Of a stretch of DNA of 64,000 bases, positions 50,681-63,085 are shown piece after piece. The stretch spans positions 23,526,196 through 23,590,195 of the forward strand of contig NC_054873.1 in the NCBI RefSeq assembly GCF_018320785.1, given 5' to 3'. The notes under the pieces were generated by a model. It was given only the letters and a program-made list of their open reading frames with translations. It made no database searches and was not told the DNA's origin. How positions within the stretch are numbered: position 1 is the stretch's first letter; each line of letters starts with the position of its first letter. The DNA comes from Cheilinus undulatus. Lineage: Eukaryota; Chordata; Actinopteri; Labriformes; Labridae. Made by a program: the position numbers and the translations under genes.

Positions 50681-53264
50681 ACAACAGGAGAAACCAGGAA
50701 CAAGATGAGCAATGGTTTTTGACAAGAGACCGTCAGCCAGTGTTGTTCAGTAAGTGATCAATCACAAACATTTATTTTCTTATCATCCGCAAACTGTAAC
50801 ATGCTTCCATGTTTGTTTTCAATTGTAGGTCTGCACGATCCCTCCAAAAGGGAACCATAAATAAGACCACAGAGACCTGAAGGCTGAGGTCAACGTGCCA
50901 AAGGCATTTTGTCCCATATATTCAGAGGGAACCGAAAAGGGGAACTAAGACTAATGGGAGTCTTAAAAACAGCAAGCACAAGGAACTTGTTTGTATCTAT
51001 TTCTGTAGATGGAATAAGTTGACTATTGTGAGTCCAACAGAATTTTATCATCTATTAGCTGCTGATGGGAAAAAAGAAGCGGATATGAGATTTCTGTAGA
51101 TGTTCGTAACCAAACAGGTAGCCAAATTAATTAAGAAAGAAACATATGGATAGAGCCTATACGATTGCTGTCCATTGACAAACTTTGGTATGAAATCCAA
51201 CAAAATTTATTGCACAAGTCAATAACATGAGTGAACACGTACTTTAAGTGTCCTTGAGGGTCCGTGACCCACCGAGGCTCAAAGTGTTCAGGGTATATAA
51301 TGCATCTTTATCACCCTTACTTCAACACTGGAGTGCCTCAGGGCTCTATTTTAGGCTCATTATAGACCCTGTAAAGTTAAATCCAAATTGTTTGTCTTTA
51401 CACAGAAGTTGTGTTGTAATAAGGTTGCTGTAAACATGTGAAAACACTGAGATCTACATATGACTAATTTTTGATTTGGACTGTTTGAAAGATTATTACC
51501 TCTGTCCTGGCTTGGTTTGATTTAGGCAGGACAAATATTTGGACTGGTGACATCGCCGGCCACAATAGGGAATAATCCTGCTGCTCTAACGCTACAATGA
51601 TATAAAATCCCCGATCAGTTCAGCTCAGTATAGTCAGCTGTCCACTGATGACACTGCCTTCATTAAAAGTTAACAGTCACTTAAATGTTGTGTTTTTTGT
51701 TCGTTGTGAGGTAAATTTGTCAAATCTATCAGCCACAATTGCCTATGGATCATTTAAAGTATCATAACAGAGAGATAAGAGCCAGAAAAAAGACTTTGTC
51801 TCTTCTCTGGCACAGAGCCACAGCTCTGATCATCAGGTCAATGTAAAGTCAAAGGGCAGGCTAATTGCTGGAGTGCTTGTCCATTTTTTTACTTGAACCA
51901 GTTGCAGCAGGAACAAACATCTCACCTACTGAAGGTGTGTTTTAATCCTTATTTCATTTGTTTTAAACTCTGGATGATTAAAAGAAGCAGACTAGGGCCG
52001 TCTCTCCACAAAGAAACAGTTCAATCCCTCCTGTCTGTTAACGTCGCCATGCTAAAGTCAAGTAGAGTATCTGATAATAGACACGTTCTATTTTTGCCAA
52101 GTCTGTCACAATAAAAGCCTCCAATGCCAATCATAATTGAAGACTTTTATTTTGAAGAGCAACTCCAGGAAATTGAGTGTTAGCAGCAGCAACTTAACAG
52201 CAAAGACTTCATTTATTTATTCATTTATTTCTTCTAATAAAAGAATAGCTTCAATTCTGAGATTCAGACGTCTCAAACTTGTTGGAAAGCAAACTGGTCT
52301 GTTTATATTGCTACTACAAAATAAGCCACAATCCTTTACCAGGCATACTAGCAGCCAATGTAGCATTAAGATGTTAGCCTCAAGCAGAGATGATCTGGGA
52401 CTGAATGTTATAAATTGAGGATTCATTGTGCACCAGGACGCCAACAGACATGGGACATTTAGTGGAGGCAAGGATCAACTGAAATCACAGCTCTCTGATC
52501 CACTCATGGAGATCATCATTGCACATTCAGATATTTTGATTTTCTTTTTATTGGAAGAGTTTAGTTTGTACAACACAGAAATTAATCTGGTGAACAACAA
52601 GCAGGAAAGGCAAAGAGGAAGATTGGTCAGCTTTAGGTATTACAGCCCCTCGCTGGCAGAGCACTGAATCTTATTAAAACGGTCTTGTGTTGTGTTTCCC
52701 CGACTCCTTTTCTCACAATGCTCCCAAAGTAAAGAGTCTGAATAAATTAAAATAGGAATTATAGTGGCTCCCCCTGGTAAAAACAAATAGTAGAAAATAC
52801 ATAAATACACAAACACTACCTAAAGTTATGTCTTTGTAAACCAGTGCAATTGGTGCTATGGGCTAAGTAACATAAAGTTCAACTACGTTATTGTTGCATT
52901 GTTGGTATAGCTGTTGCATGCTTTTTCAGTAACACAACAAACCTGTGCCAAAATGTTATTTTATAATGCTTATGCTTATGTGACCTCTGAAATTTGATAC
53001 ACAGCAGCCTTCACCAAAATATGGTTCAAAAATACAATTTATCTGAAATATACAGTATCTAAGTTTGATTCTTAAGTCAATTTCCCCATCGGTCAAATCT
53101 TCATCTCTGGCAGATTTCCAGAGACTTCTGTTCAGCTTTTATTGATTTATTTATTTATTTACACACACTTAAGTATATAGACTAGGAACATGGGATAACA
53201 AAAACAATGGCAGCTGAAGATTTTTTTAGCTTGAATGATTATAATATTTGAATTACTATTTGAC
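50681..53264. other. Mostly unannotated, one LINE relic
   Basis: Apart from a reverse transcriptase motif at 51330-51365, nothing was recognised. Several frames on both strands lack any family resemblance. Confidence 0.4.
51330..51365 (+). pseudogene. LINE reverse transcriptase motif relic
   Basis: The translation GVPQGSILGSL followed by a stop matches the conserved GVPQGSxLGP motif of non-LTR retrotransposon reverse transcriptases. The flanks do not extend the match clearly, so only a tiny relic is supported. Confidence 0.45.
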
Positions 53265-53809
53265 ATAGTATATACAGTCAAAACCCTGGAGGACAATCTT
53301 ATCCAGTCTGCAAGAGAACCACAGCTTAGAAGAAGATTTATTTTCCAGCAAGAAAATGATACGGAGCATGCAGCGAAAACTACACAACGTGAAAGCCCAT
53401 ACCTCAATCCAGAATTTGCTGTTGAACTTGAAAAGGGCTGTTCATACCTGATCTTCGTGTAACCTGACAGAGCTCAAGCAGTTTTACAAAGAAGAATGGA
53501 GTAAAATTGCAGAGTCCAGATGTGAAAGCCTGTTTGTGACCTATCTACACAGACTCAGTGCTGTGATTGCATCCAAAGGTGCATCTACTAAAAACTAACT
53601 TGAAGGGGTGGATATTTTTATGCAGTCACATATTTTTACATTATATATTTTATTGAATTGACATAACTTTGTAGAAATCTGTTTTCACTTTGACATTAAA
53701 GAGGTGTATTTGTATTTTTCATTTTTGTCAAAATACTGACCATGATTGATTTATAAAATCAATAAATGGTCAAAAAAATCCAACGGGGTGAGAACTTTTC
53801 TAGGCACTG
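53265..53809 (+). mobile_element. Truncated Tc1-like element
   Basis: It contains FQQENDTEHAAKTT-like text (second Asp region, with Glu at one key site) and, near 53540-53600, THRLSAVIASK-like C-terminal text. The end TTTTCTAGGCACTG lies before TA. The 3' part is clearly related to the copy at 18756-19842 in idh2 intron 5. The left end is missing, and the frame is broken by stops. Confidence 0.72.
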
Positions 53810-53924
53810 TATTTGTTATTGTGGCACTAACCACTGCATGAGTGCTGAGGCCTTACAGGAAGAAGGATACTGGACTAAAATCTTTGTCATTCAAGACCAT
53901 TCTGCTTGGACTATGCATGTTTAC

Positions 53925-54155
53925 CCTCCTGTTGGTTTATTCTGAGTACTCTGGCTTGCATGTTAGGCTGATTGTTGACTGAATTGCCCATAGGTGCGGG
54001 TGTGACTTTGTCTCTATATGTCAGCACTGCAATTTATTGGCATCCAGGCCATGATGCACCCCGCCTCTAGTCCAATGGCTGCTGGGATTGAATCCAACCC
54101 CCACCACAATCCTAAATGGGGCAAGTGGTTTAGATAATGGATATGGATGGTTAGC
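53925..54155 (+). mobile_element. L2-type LINE 3' end
   Basis: The text TGAGTACTCTGGCTT, CCCCGCCTCTAGTCCAATG, GGGATTGAATCCAACCCCC and the tail GATAATGGATATGGATGG match the standard 3' region of fish L2-like LINEs, including the TGGATGGA-type tail. No coding part remains. Confidence 0.65.
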
Positions 54156-54788
54156 TGTGTTATTGTATTAAGAGCAGGGTCCTAACATGCTATACAGGCT
54201 TCACATGGTCCTGCAGTCCTGCTGTCACACAGAAACTCACTTGTTAATCATATCCATCATTAAGATATTTTAGAGAGCGAAGTAAAATGTATCTTTGGTG
54301 TACTAAATGTGGTCTGCAATTAATCTGTTAAAACCAATAATATTAAACTGTTTTAAGAGCTTTAGTGGGGGGAAAAATGATTTACCTGTATCTTTCTTTC
54401 ATTCTTCTTCTCATTTGATCTGCTTCTCATCGGTCATTTAACGCTGGCCGTGCATCGTCTGCTGAGAATGCCCTCAAGTGTAACTCTGCTTTGCCAGAGC
54501 TTCCTCAGAGAGGTGCTGTTCCCCTCGGATTCACACAAAGAGAGGGAAAGGAAGAAAGAAAAAAGTTTTCTGCCGGTTGAACATGACAGGGCTGCCAACT
54601 CTCACCCACAGAGTGTGAGATACACCACAATAGCTTAGATCCCCCACTCTTGCTCTTTGCCTCTCGTACATGCGAATGGCAAAATATAGGGGGCTGCAGC
54701 ATTTTGTTTGAAGATGAAGTTTAAGGTTGCTTCCCCTGAATAAAAAAGACATGGCTTAGTCTTGTCTTTGTATGTAACAATGTATATG
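54156..54788. other. No recognised feature
   Basis: Ordinary sequence. Frames here have no supporting context. Confidence 0.4.
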
Positions 54789-55305
54789 CAGTGCTTAACA
54801 AATTTATTAGACCACCACCCAAAGTAAGGTTTATGCCACAGCTGCCCTAAATTAACAGCATTGGCAATTACCAAAATCATTTTTTTATGTTTCTGCAATG
54901 GTTACTACACCAGTATGTAGAAGCTCTTTAACCCAAATGATATTTTTAATGCTAAAATATAATTAGTATTGTTATCCGTGAGTTTTCAAATTTACTGATT
55001 TACAAAAAAAACCCCTGAAAAAATAGTAAAGCACATTATTATTTTGTGATTAATATGTCAAATTGTAGTTTTTACTTGCATTCCTGAACAGAAAAATGAG
55101 TTTTAGTGGTTGAATGTTATGCTTGATTAACTTCTGACTTCTCAGAGGAGCCCAGTGAGCTGGCTCAAATTTGGGTATAAAAAGGTGAATTCAGTTTGAA
55201 ATTCCTCATTCCTGTTCAAAAGGGTAAAAGCTGGAGAGCTGACTGAAAATATAAGTGTCTGCATTAAAGCACTTCATGATGCTGGATGGTCAGTGTTAAG
55301 CACTG
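54789..55305. mobile_element. Non-autonomous Tc1-derived element (MITE), copy 2, inverted
   Basis: It begins CAGTGCTTAACAAATTTATT and ends GTTAAGCACTG before TA. The body is the reverse complement of the 7086-7628 element. About 40 bp near its right end are deleted (GGATGGTC joins directly to AGTGTTAAGC). Confidence 0.85.
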
Positions 55306-56473
55306 TACGTTTATATTCCATTTGATGAAACACATTTTTAAAGGTATGCTTGCTTTTATATTTTGACCCCATTTCTGTAGCTATAAATGAATTGCCCTAT
55401 GGCACTATGATGATTAGCTTTAAATTGTAGGTCAAATAAATAACATGAAAAAGAATTATACATATATAATATATAGATTAATTTTAAAAGTATATATTTT
55501 GTTATCTGTAAACAAGGAACTAAAAAAGACTCATACTTCTTCAAAGCGAGGCACAGTGTGCATTATTATGTTTTCAAGAGGGTCATGAGCATCTTAAGCC
55601 ATTTCCTTAGTGGGTGCTGTCTTTCCCTGTAAAGTAATGATGAAGGGAGGTGGGGGATTTGTTCTTTGAAGGGCTAGAGACATGCTTCTCCCTCAAGATA
55701 AAACATTCCTGCTCTAAAATGATGTTTGTTGCTTGGGACTGTGGTAGCATTGGTCTGAAATGGATATTTAGAGCTGTAAAAGGCTTATAAATAGCAAAAC
55801 TAGATTTTTTGTGTGTGTTACAAGGGGAAAATATCATCCTTAGCATCTTAAATCTTGAGCATCTTGCATGTTTCAGCAGCTTGTTTGAATTCAACCCACA
55901 TCTACAATCATTCTGCTTTATTTTAACTAAGTACTCATTTACCCCAGGTTTTGTTCAAAGCATATGTATTCTTTGATTCTAAATTCTTAATGTAATGATA
56001 CCCATATCAAGCAAAAAATGTTTTTTTACTATCCAAAAACCTTAGTCTAAAATCTGAAAATACATGACTGCATGGTATTATTTTAATGATGCACATTTTT
56101 TTCCTGCACGTGTTTTACTGCATTGATCTTTGTATCAATAAGAATACAAACAAGGGAATTTAAATCTATGGTGAGTACACTGTACTGTGTTTAATATTCC
56201 AATAGAAAATGAAGAAAAGAAACTGTGTGTTGATTCTTTGTTTAAGTGTAGTGGATGATGCAGAAGATATCAGTTTTATTGTCTTTACACTGGGGGCTTT
56301 GTGAACATGTGTTTTCACAAATGTTCCAGTAGATGGCACTGGTGTTCAGTCTTGAAACAACTGGACTTGCAAAATGTGTGTTCAAGGTCCACATAGTTGG
56401 TATGCCATATTTTAGGATTAATTCAAAATCAAACCCAGGGCTGGATGAAATAAAAACCCAAATTCCTAGTTTT
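55306..56473. other. No recognised gene; one CTCF-like motif
   Basis: CCAGTAGATGGCAC at 56326-56339 fits the CTCF core consensus exactly. Otherwise this is AT-rich DNA with nothing recognised. Confidence 0.4.
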
Positions 56474-56497
56474 AGACAGACAGACAGATAGATAGAC

Positions 56498-56568
<71 letters not shown>

Positions 56569-56586
56569 CAGATAGATAGATAGATA
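56474..56586. repeat. (GATA)n microsatellite with GACA interruptions
   Basis: About 25 tetranucleotide units of GATA with several GACA units at the left and one near the right end. Confidence 0.95.
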
Positions 56587-56940
56587 TTGATCCTGAAATG
56601 ATTGCCAACTTCATTTATATGAGAATGGAAGAAAAAATGACAAGAATAAAAAATATGTACAGATAGACCTACTAAAAATAAAATAACATATACACATTTA
56701 AAACAGTACCTTTTTTAAATTTCTTTTTGTTTAATTTAAATCTTTATTGAAAAAATACAACTAACAAGGCAACCAACAATTGTATGGAAATACAGCGCAT
56801 GTGCTGAGTAGAAATAACAAAACAGTTGAGTTCAAGAAAATACATCTATAAAATCTTATTTAGAACTAAATTTTATATAGATATAAACAAAATGGATAAA
56901 TAAAAAGAAAGAAAGATAATTTTAAAAAATAAACGTTGTA
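56587..56940. other. A/T-rich stretch
   Basis: No feature was recognised. Confidence 0.4.
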
Positions 56941-57038
56941 TTTCTTACAAGTAAAAGAGCATATGCCACTTCCGGTGTCCATCTTCATTTAGAAAAAACG
57001 TCTCAATCCATTTTCCCTCCTCTGCTCTGTTCCTAGGA
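56941..57038 (+). promoter_or_regulatory. Candidate promoter and 5' UTR
   Basis: CCACTTCCGGTGTCC (about 56966-56980) holds a perfect ETS site on the - strand (ACCGGAAGT). It is followed by CCATCTTC (a YY1-like site on the other strand) and a pyrimidine-rich leader. The next exon candidate starts at 57039. The stretch after 57101 has the TAGCTAGC-like text common just downstream of fish promoters. Confidence 0.35.
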
Positions 57039-57101
57039 ATGTTTTTGCTAAGAAGAGACAGACGAGTCTACGAGGATGTTGGAAATGTCTTCAAAACTAA
57101 G
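57039..57101 (+). CDS. Candidate first coding exon of an unidentified rightward gene (partial)
   Basis: From the ATG at 57039 the frame reads MFLLRRDRRVYEDVGNVFKT, then K, and ends exactly at a perfect AAG|GTAAGT donor. A second ATG at 57076 in another frame would give MLEMSSKL with a better start context. I cannot choose between them. No downstream exon was found before 64000, so the gene, if real, has a long first intron. The preceding TTCCTAG could also make this an internal exon. Confidence 0.35.
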
Positions 57102-58544
57102 GTAAGTGAATACTACTGAATGTTTTAAATTCTTTCTCGGACAGAAAAATAAAAAACTCGACTTGAATGGATCAAAGTTGGACAGACTTACAGCTGCAGG
57201 TTAGCTTATTATTTAGCTAGCTACTTCGTTAAGGAGGTTTGCCCACGCGCTAGCTTAGCATAGATAATAAAACCTGTAAAACTTCTCCATCTTTCTTGCT
57301 TGAACTTGATAAAATAGAAACAAAATAGTCATAAAATAGTCAATTAATTGAAGTAAAGTCATTCAAAGGCAGGCAACAATTGACATCTTTAAAAACTAAA
57401 CTTAGAATTGGCGTTGTGTTATGCTTAATGAAGCTGTTGAGTCCGATGGCTAGGTTAAGATTATGTTCATGTTCGTCTGTATCATGTCTTGAATTAAAAG
57501 GCTGCTTTTTGATATAAAGCTATAGCATGACAGGCTTTGTTAGTTTACTAAAAACTTCATGAGGAATTCGTAGCTTGTTGGTCGTTAGTAACCACTTTTC
57601 CACAACACAATATGTACATTAAGAGGATGTGAAAAGCAGTAAAACACCCGGCACACCCCCCCACGCAACACCAAAGACAATACTTGAAATTTTATTTGCA
57701 TAAATTTGGCTTCAAGGTTCTGTATAAAACTTGAAAACCATTGCCCTGTGGGTATTGGCACACCAGTAGCTAAGTTTAGAAACCTTGATGATGATATATA
57801 ACACTGACGTATGTCGTGTGACATTGGATAAAACTCTTACCATAAAAGTAATGTGCACTGTGTACATTATACAAAATGGCAATGATAAAGTCTTAGTTCA
57901 GCAGAGCCAATTTCTTTTGCTGTGTACTATAGCATCGTACAGATAAGAGGTCTGTGCTGGTCTCATTCATCCAGGTCATGGTTGCACAAATCTTTGTCAA
58001 GGGGCAACCTCAATAAAGTCCGGTTGCCCCTTTGACAAAGATTTAGATCATACAGATAATGACTTGTTGTGTACCTGTTGTGGTTAGACGAACTTTTAGA
58101 GCATTGTTTGTGTGTTGTATGATATGTCTGTCCACAAATTTTGTCTTGCAGTTTCTCTTCTGCCGTCATTTTAACTTACTATATCAGTGAGTGTCTCTTA
58201 ATGGCTACGGCTGCAGTCGAGTTTTGCCTTTATAAATTGTTCTGCAGAAACTTGATTCGTAAATCAATTTGTGAAAGAAAAAAACACATTCGAAACTTCT
58301 CATAAAAATTTCCAGACCCTAAGTGACCACCTTAAAATGTTTGTATCTCTTGAACCGTTCAAAAAATAAAAAAAACAGAAAGACGACAATTATAACCATA
58401 TTTAACAAGCTGATATCAGCAGTTTTTAAAAACATTTTTTTATAAATGGTAATCAGATACAAGTATTTGACCATTGTTTTATTTTTCTTACTGGTTTAAC
58501 AGTTTATTAAATTAAAATTTTAGTTGTACCAGACAGGCTGTGTA
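57102..58544. other. Possible first intron; fold-back at 57988-58044
   Basis: No exon was recognised. It contains the inverted repeat described separately. Confidence 0.4.
57988..58044. repeat. Fold-back inverted repeat
   Basis: AAATCTTTGTCAAGGGGCAA (plus C) is complementary to the segment at 58023-58044 except for one extra T, with a 14-base loop. The stem is about 21 bp. Confidence 0.88.
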
Positions 58545-59542
58545 CAGTGCATTTGGAAAGTATTCAGACTTCACTTCTTTCGTGATTGTTTTATTGCAGC
58601 CTGATGCTACAGTTAAAAAAAGAATACACTCATTAATCTAGACCTAGTACCCCATCATGACAAAGTGAAAACAGAATTGTAGAAATTTTGGCAAATTAAT
58701 TAATAATGATAGACTGAAATACCACATTTACATGAGGGATATTAGCTTTTATTGGGAGTTTGTGCAAATTCCAAGTGGGCTTTCATGTGTTTTGTGCTGA
58801 GGAGAGGCTTCGGTCTAGCCACTCTTCCATAAAGTCCAGGTTGGTGGAGGGCTGCAGTGATGGTTGTCCTTCTTGAACTTTGCCCCATCTCCACACAGGA
58901 TCTCTGGAGCTCAGTCAGAGTGACCATCAGGCTCTTGGTCATCTCTCTTACTAACGCCCTTCTTCCCAGATTGTTCAGTTTGGCCGGCTGAACAGCTCTT
59001 GGAAGAGAGAGTCCTGGTTGTACCAAACTTCTTCAATTTGAGAATTATAGGCCACTGTGCTCTTGGGAACCTTAAGCGCACTAGATTTTTTTTTTTGTGA
59101 ACCTTTCCAAGATTCCTTTCACCTCATGGCTTTGTTTTAGCTCTGATGTGCAATGTCAGCTGTGCACCCTTCTATAGAGATGTGTGTGCCTTTCCAAATC
59201 ATGTCCAATCGATTTAATTTACCACAGGTGGACTCCAATCAAGGTGTAGAAACTTCTCAGCAAAGATCAAAGGAAATAGGAAGCATTTGAGCTAATTTTC
59301 CAGCGTGTTTGCAAAGGGTCGGAATACTTACTCACTGTAATTTCAGATAGGGTTAGGGTAGGGTTTTATCTCTAATTAGTTTGCAAAAATTCCCAAAATT
59401 CAGTTCTCACTTTGTCATGATGGTGTAATAAGTGTAGATTATTGAGAATAAAAAAGATCGTAGCATCAGACTGCAACGTAAGAAAACAAAAAAACAAACA
59501 AAAAAATCAAAGGGGATAGGCTAATACTTTCTGAATGAACTG
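58545..59542 (-). mobile_element. Tc1-like element with transposase N-terminal remnant
   Basis: The left end starts CAGTGCATTTGGAAAGTATT after TA, and the right end finishes AATACTTTCTGAATGAACTG before TA, so inverted termini are present. The text GACAAAGTGAAAACAGAATT near 58660 is mirrored near 59400 (ATTCAGTTCTCACTTTGTCA), so the inverted repeats are long. Confidence 0.8.
58742..59026 (-). pseudogene. Tc1 transposase N-terminal fragment
   Basis: The frame contains PAKLNNLGRRALVREMTKSL, VTLTELQRSCVEMG and ALHQPGLYGRVARPKPLL, the second helix-turn-helix region of Tc1 transposases. The catalytic domain does not follow, so this is a fragment. Confidence 0.8.
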
Positions 59543-62500
59543 TAGTAGGCAGGGCTGCAGTACTGTTTTGCATATGCATGTGTATGTTTAACTCTATGTC
59601 CTCTTTATTACCTTATCTTAAAAGTATAAGTAAATGATCGCTAGTGGTGCAGTTAACCGTGTGACTACAAACTGATTAATCAAATTTGGTGCGTAATTAA
59701 CTTGAACAGCTTCATAGGTCTTTTAAATTATACATTTGAAAATTCATTACATTAATAATTGCTCATTATTAACATGTTGACTGTAATGAGAAATGCAACA
59801 AAAGAAATGTCTTTAGTATGGCCTTTTTTTTCTAAAAGTAGAAGGGAAAGGCTCTTATTTATTAATAAATAGAGCAAATAAGCAGCATGCATATCCTGCA
59901 GAGTTGTTCAGTAGTGTTTGTGTGGTCTGTACATTTATGGCGGATTGAAATATTCAAGTTTTTTAGCTGTTGATTGGTCTGTTGGTCAAGCATTTGTATT
60001 TCTTTGTGTAATGTTGAGCAGTGTGCTTCCAAAAGATGCTAAGTTTGTACTGCAATATAAAATCACCTCATACTACTAGAATAAAATGTTGCACTGGGGC
60101 TTAAACTCTTGCTCTTGCTCTTCCTTGTTTGCTTTCATGGACTAATACTTCATAAAGAATCAGGTAAATATGTCTTTCCATTAATTTAATGCTTACCTTG
60201 TTTAATATGCTGACCTTTTTCTATTTTAGTGGTCCATTTCAAATAAAAAAAAGAGAATAAATGAATCAAAAAGCAAAGTGGACTGAGGTGTGTTTTAGCA
60301 GGGCCACTAGGGGGAGTCGTATCCATCTTCATACAGCATAATTCACTGCAGTCTACTTGGAGATGTGGGTTCAGCAAATGAAGTAAAATGGTGAGTCTGT
60401 GTCTTGCAGGGGTTGACACAGATTACAACCAACTTGAAGCAGTTAAATTGAAAAGCTTACTACCTATGTGAAGGCAGATTTTTACAATCGCTTTCAGAGT
60501 TTCAGCTGTAATTGATTTTACCTTGGATTTTCCATGCATACAACATATTAGACCCATCTTTCTTGAGTATTGTTTCATCTTGAACAGCACACAGTGTATA
60601 AACGGAACTAATCTGTAGTTTGAAGTAACTATATTTCACTCTCTTATGGTCATTTTCCTGTCTCTGACATGTTTACATGTAATCCTACATGTCCTACATT
60701 TCTTCCTAATTTTATTTATTTTAATTCAGTCTTTATTTTCTTGTGAGTTTGTTGTTGATCTTTGAAGATATTATGTTCTGAAATTCTAATTTAGACAGTC
60801 TGCTTCTCTGTGGATACAAATATGGGAAAGTCATTGCTTAGCTATATCCCTGAGAAATTGTCATTTTTCTAACCAGAACCCAAGGGTGTCCAATTTTTTT
60901 TTCTTGCAGCATCCATAAATTCAGAGCGTCGCAGATAACATCTGTGTGCTTTTCATGATTGATGTGTTAAGGAAGGCTTTGGTATACATGAGACACTGCT
61001 GAGACTGACATTGAACAGATGAGGCCGGATAGAAATAGACGATTCATTGGTGTAGCTGCTCTTACGATGCTGCCTGCATGAAAGTGTGACTTGACCTTGA
61101 TGGAAAATCTCTGGACACAATGAATGAGCAGATATTATGTACATTCATTAATGTTTTTTAAGGAAAAGTATAACAATCCAGGAAAAAAGTGCTTGATAAA
61201 CAGATGCATTTTAAAAAAAACTGGTAGATTTTAATTCACTGTATTCAACCCCCCCCCCCGATCAGGCTTATATTGCTCACAACAACAGAGCTGTCTGGAG
61301 ATTATGTTACTCTGTATGATGTCATGGCCTTCAGCAGCCAGCTGTACAGGTGCAGACCTGTCCTGCCCATGACTTTGTTGTTGATTTACTTCTTTTGTGC
61401 ACAGAGCAGCCTGTGCCTTAAAGCTTAATCCATTATTTACAATCACTATGTCAGGAACTTTCTTCCAACTGCACACAAGGGGGTATTAAGGCTAGTGAAC
61501 CTGCCTAAAACAAAATAATTCAGTTCAGAGCCAGGCTGTACCTGCTCTTACCACTTCTACTGGAGAATGTCAAAGCAAAGATGTGAGTTTATGGTTCTTT
61601 GTCATAAACTGTGGAAAATTAAATGTTGTCTGGTTTTGGACGGCTTGCTGGATAAATCAAGTATATGCCCTTGAGTCCTAGAAACTTCTGAAATCAAATT
61701 TTCCTCTCTTCATATTTATACACATCAAACAGGTCAAAACATCAAAAGTTACTTTTAGAATTTGAAATTACTATTTGTGCTGATTAGAATCAGCCATGGC
61801 TGTTTTAAGAGTGTGATGTAAAAATGGCTACTTGGTACTTGGTCAGTGCCTGCGATTTCCCTTAAATTAAATGTATTGCCTGTTTAACCCCAGATAATTT
61901 CACACAGGTTATACAAAAACAGAAATTCAAATATATGTAATATAAGTAAGGGTGTCTTCATCAAGATTTAAAGTCCCTGGTCCAATCAGAGCTTTTTTAT
62001 ATATACAAAGCCTTAGATAATTTCTTGAGCACAGCAACAAAATTCCTACCTCAAGTACAAAACTTTATAGACAATATAATATATGTGGTTTACAACTGAA
62101 TAGCTATGAAGTGCATTAATACAGCAGATGTCTGCATCCATGCTGATCATTAAGGCTTTACCCTCTTTCACTGACAAATATTATTATATGTTTATCTGAG
62201 ATACCTGAAGAACCCTTTTTTCAGTAAGTTCTTTTTTAGACTCATTGCCTCTTGTTAAGGTTCTCATTGGCTCTCCCTCTAGCTTCAGTGCAAGCACAAA
62301 TTCATCCACTTTAGGCTTGAATTAATGGTCAACATTAACCTAAATCTTTAATTCAGTGTTTTCCACATGTACAACGCTTGGCTGGGGCAGCCAGGTATAT
62401 TTACAGCATAGTTGCAGGGTTTTCTTTTTTTTTTCTTTTTTTTTTTGTGGGGGCGGGGGGGATTCATTCCTTTAAATGCACTGAATGAGGTGCATGTCTC

Positions 62501-62810
62501 ATGTTAAAAATTAAGTTGTAATTTCAACATTTATCTGCTGCTTCTGGCCATGAATAATATCCTGTTGTCCCAAATGTAAGAGGGATGGTTGTAAACGTTA
62601 GGTCACTGACAATAAGCCTTCACACAGCCAGCTATGAGTAAACAATCTAGTAAAGAATTCAAAAAGATGGGGGACATTATTTGGGCATGAATTTACGATG
62701 TAATCCTAATGAATCATGTCAAAAGAACAGAAACAAAAAAAACTGAACATACAGAATGAGACAGGGCAGGATGGCCATCCCTACTACTACCTGGATAAAG
62801 TGACAACATA
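59543..62810. other. Mostly unannotated DNA
   Basis: A CTCF-like motif CCACTAGGGGGAG is at 60304-60316. There is a C run at 61250-61259 and a T-rich tract at 62423-62446. No exon with supporting context was found on either strand. Confidence 0.4.
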
Positions 62811-62811
62811 A

Positions 62812-63085
62812 TTATTACTTCCACCAAGGAGGTTATGTGATCAGGTGGGTTTGTTAGTTAGTTAGTTTGTTAGTTTGTTAGTTAGCAATATAACTCAAAA
62901 AGTCATGGATGGATTTTGATGAAATTTTCAGGAAATGTCAGAAATGGCATAAAGAAGAACTGATTAGATTTTGGGAGTGATCCGGATCAGCGTCTGGATC
63001 CAGGATTTTTTTAAGGATTCTGTAGTATTGGGAGACAGGGCTAATGGCTGAGGTCTGCGCTGTTACCACTTCACACCAGGAGATG
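62812..63085 (+). mobile_element. Interspersed repeat (SINE- or MITE-like), unnamed
   Basis: Text such as TTCCACCAAGGAGGTTATGT, a TTAG/TTTG stretch (62853-62884), AACTCAAAAAGTCATGGATG and GATCCGGATCAGCGTCTGGA is, from memory, a very common repeat in fish and other animals. I cannot name the family. A short second copy of its middle (GATCCAGGATTTTTTTAAAG) lies at 63423-63475. Confidence 0.55.

Noticed and set aside
56429..56614. 61-codon Ser/Ile/Tyr/Leu repeat frame on the - strand
   Set aside because: It is a translation of the (GATA)n microsatellite.
61231..61476. 81-codon frame on the - strand
   Set aside because: No family resemblance and no splice or promoter context; it begins beside a C run.
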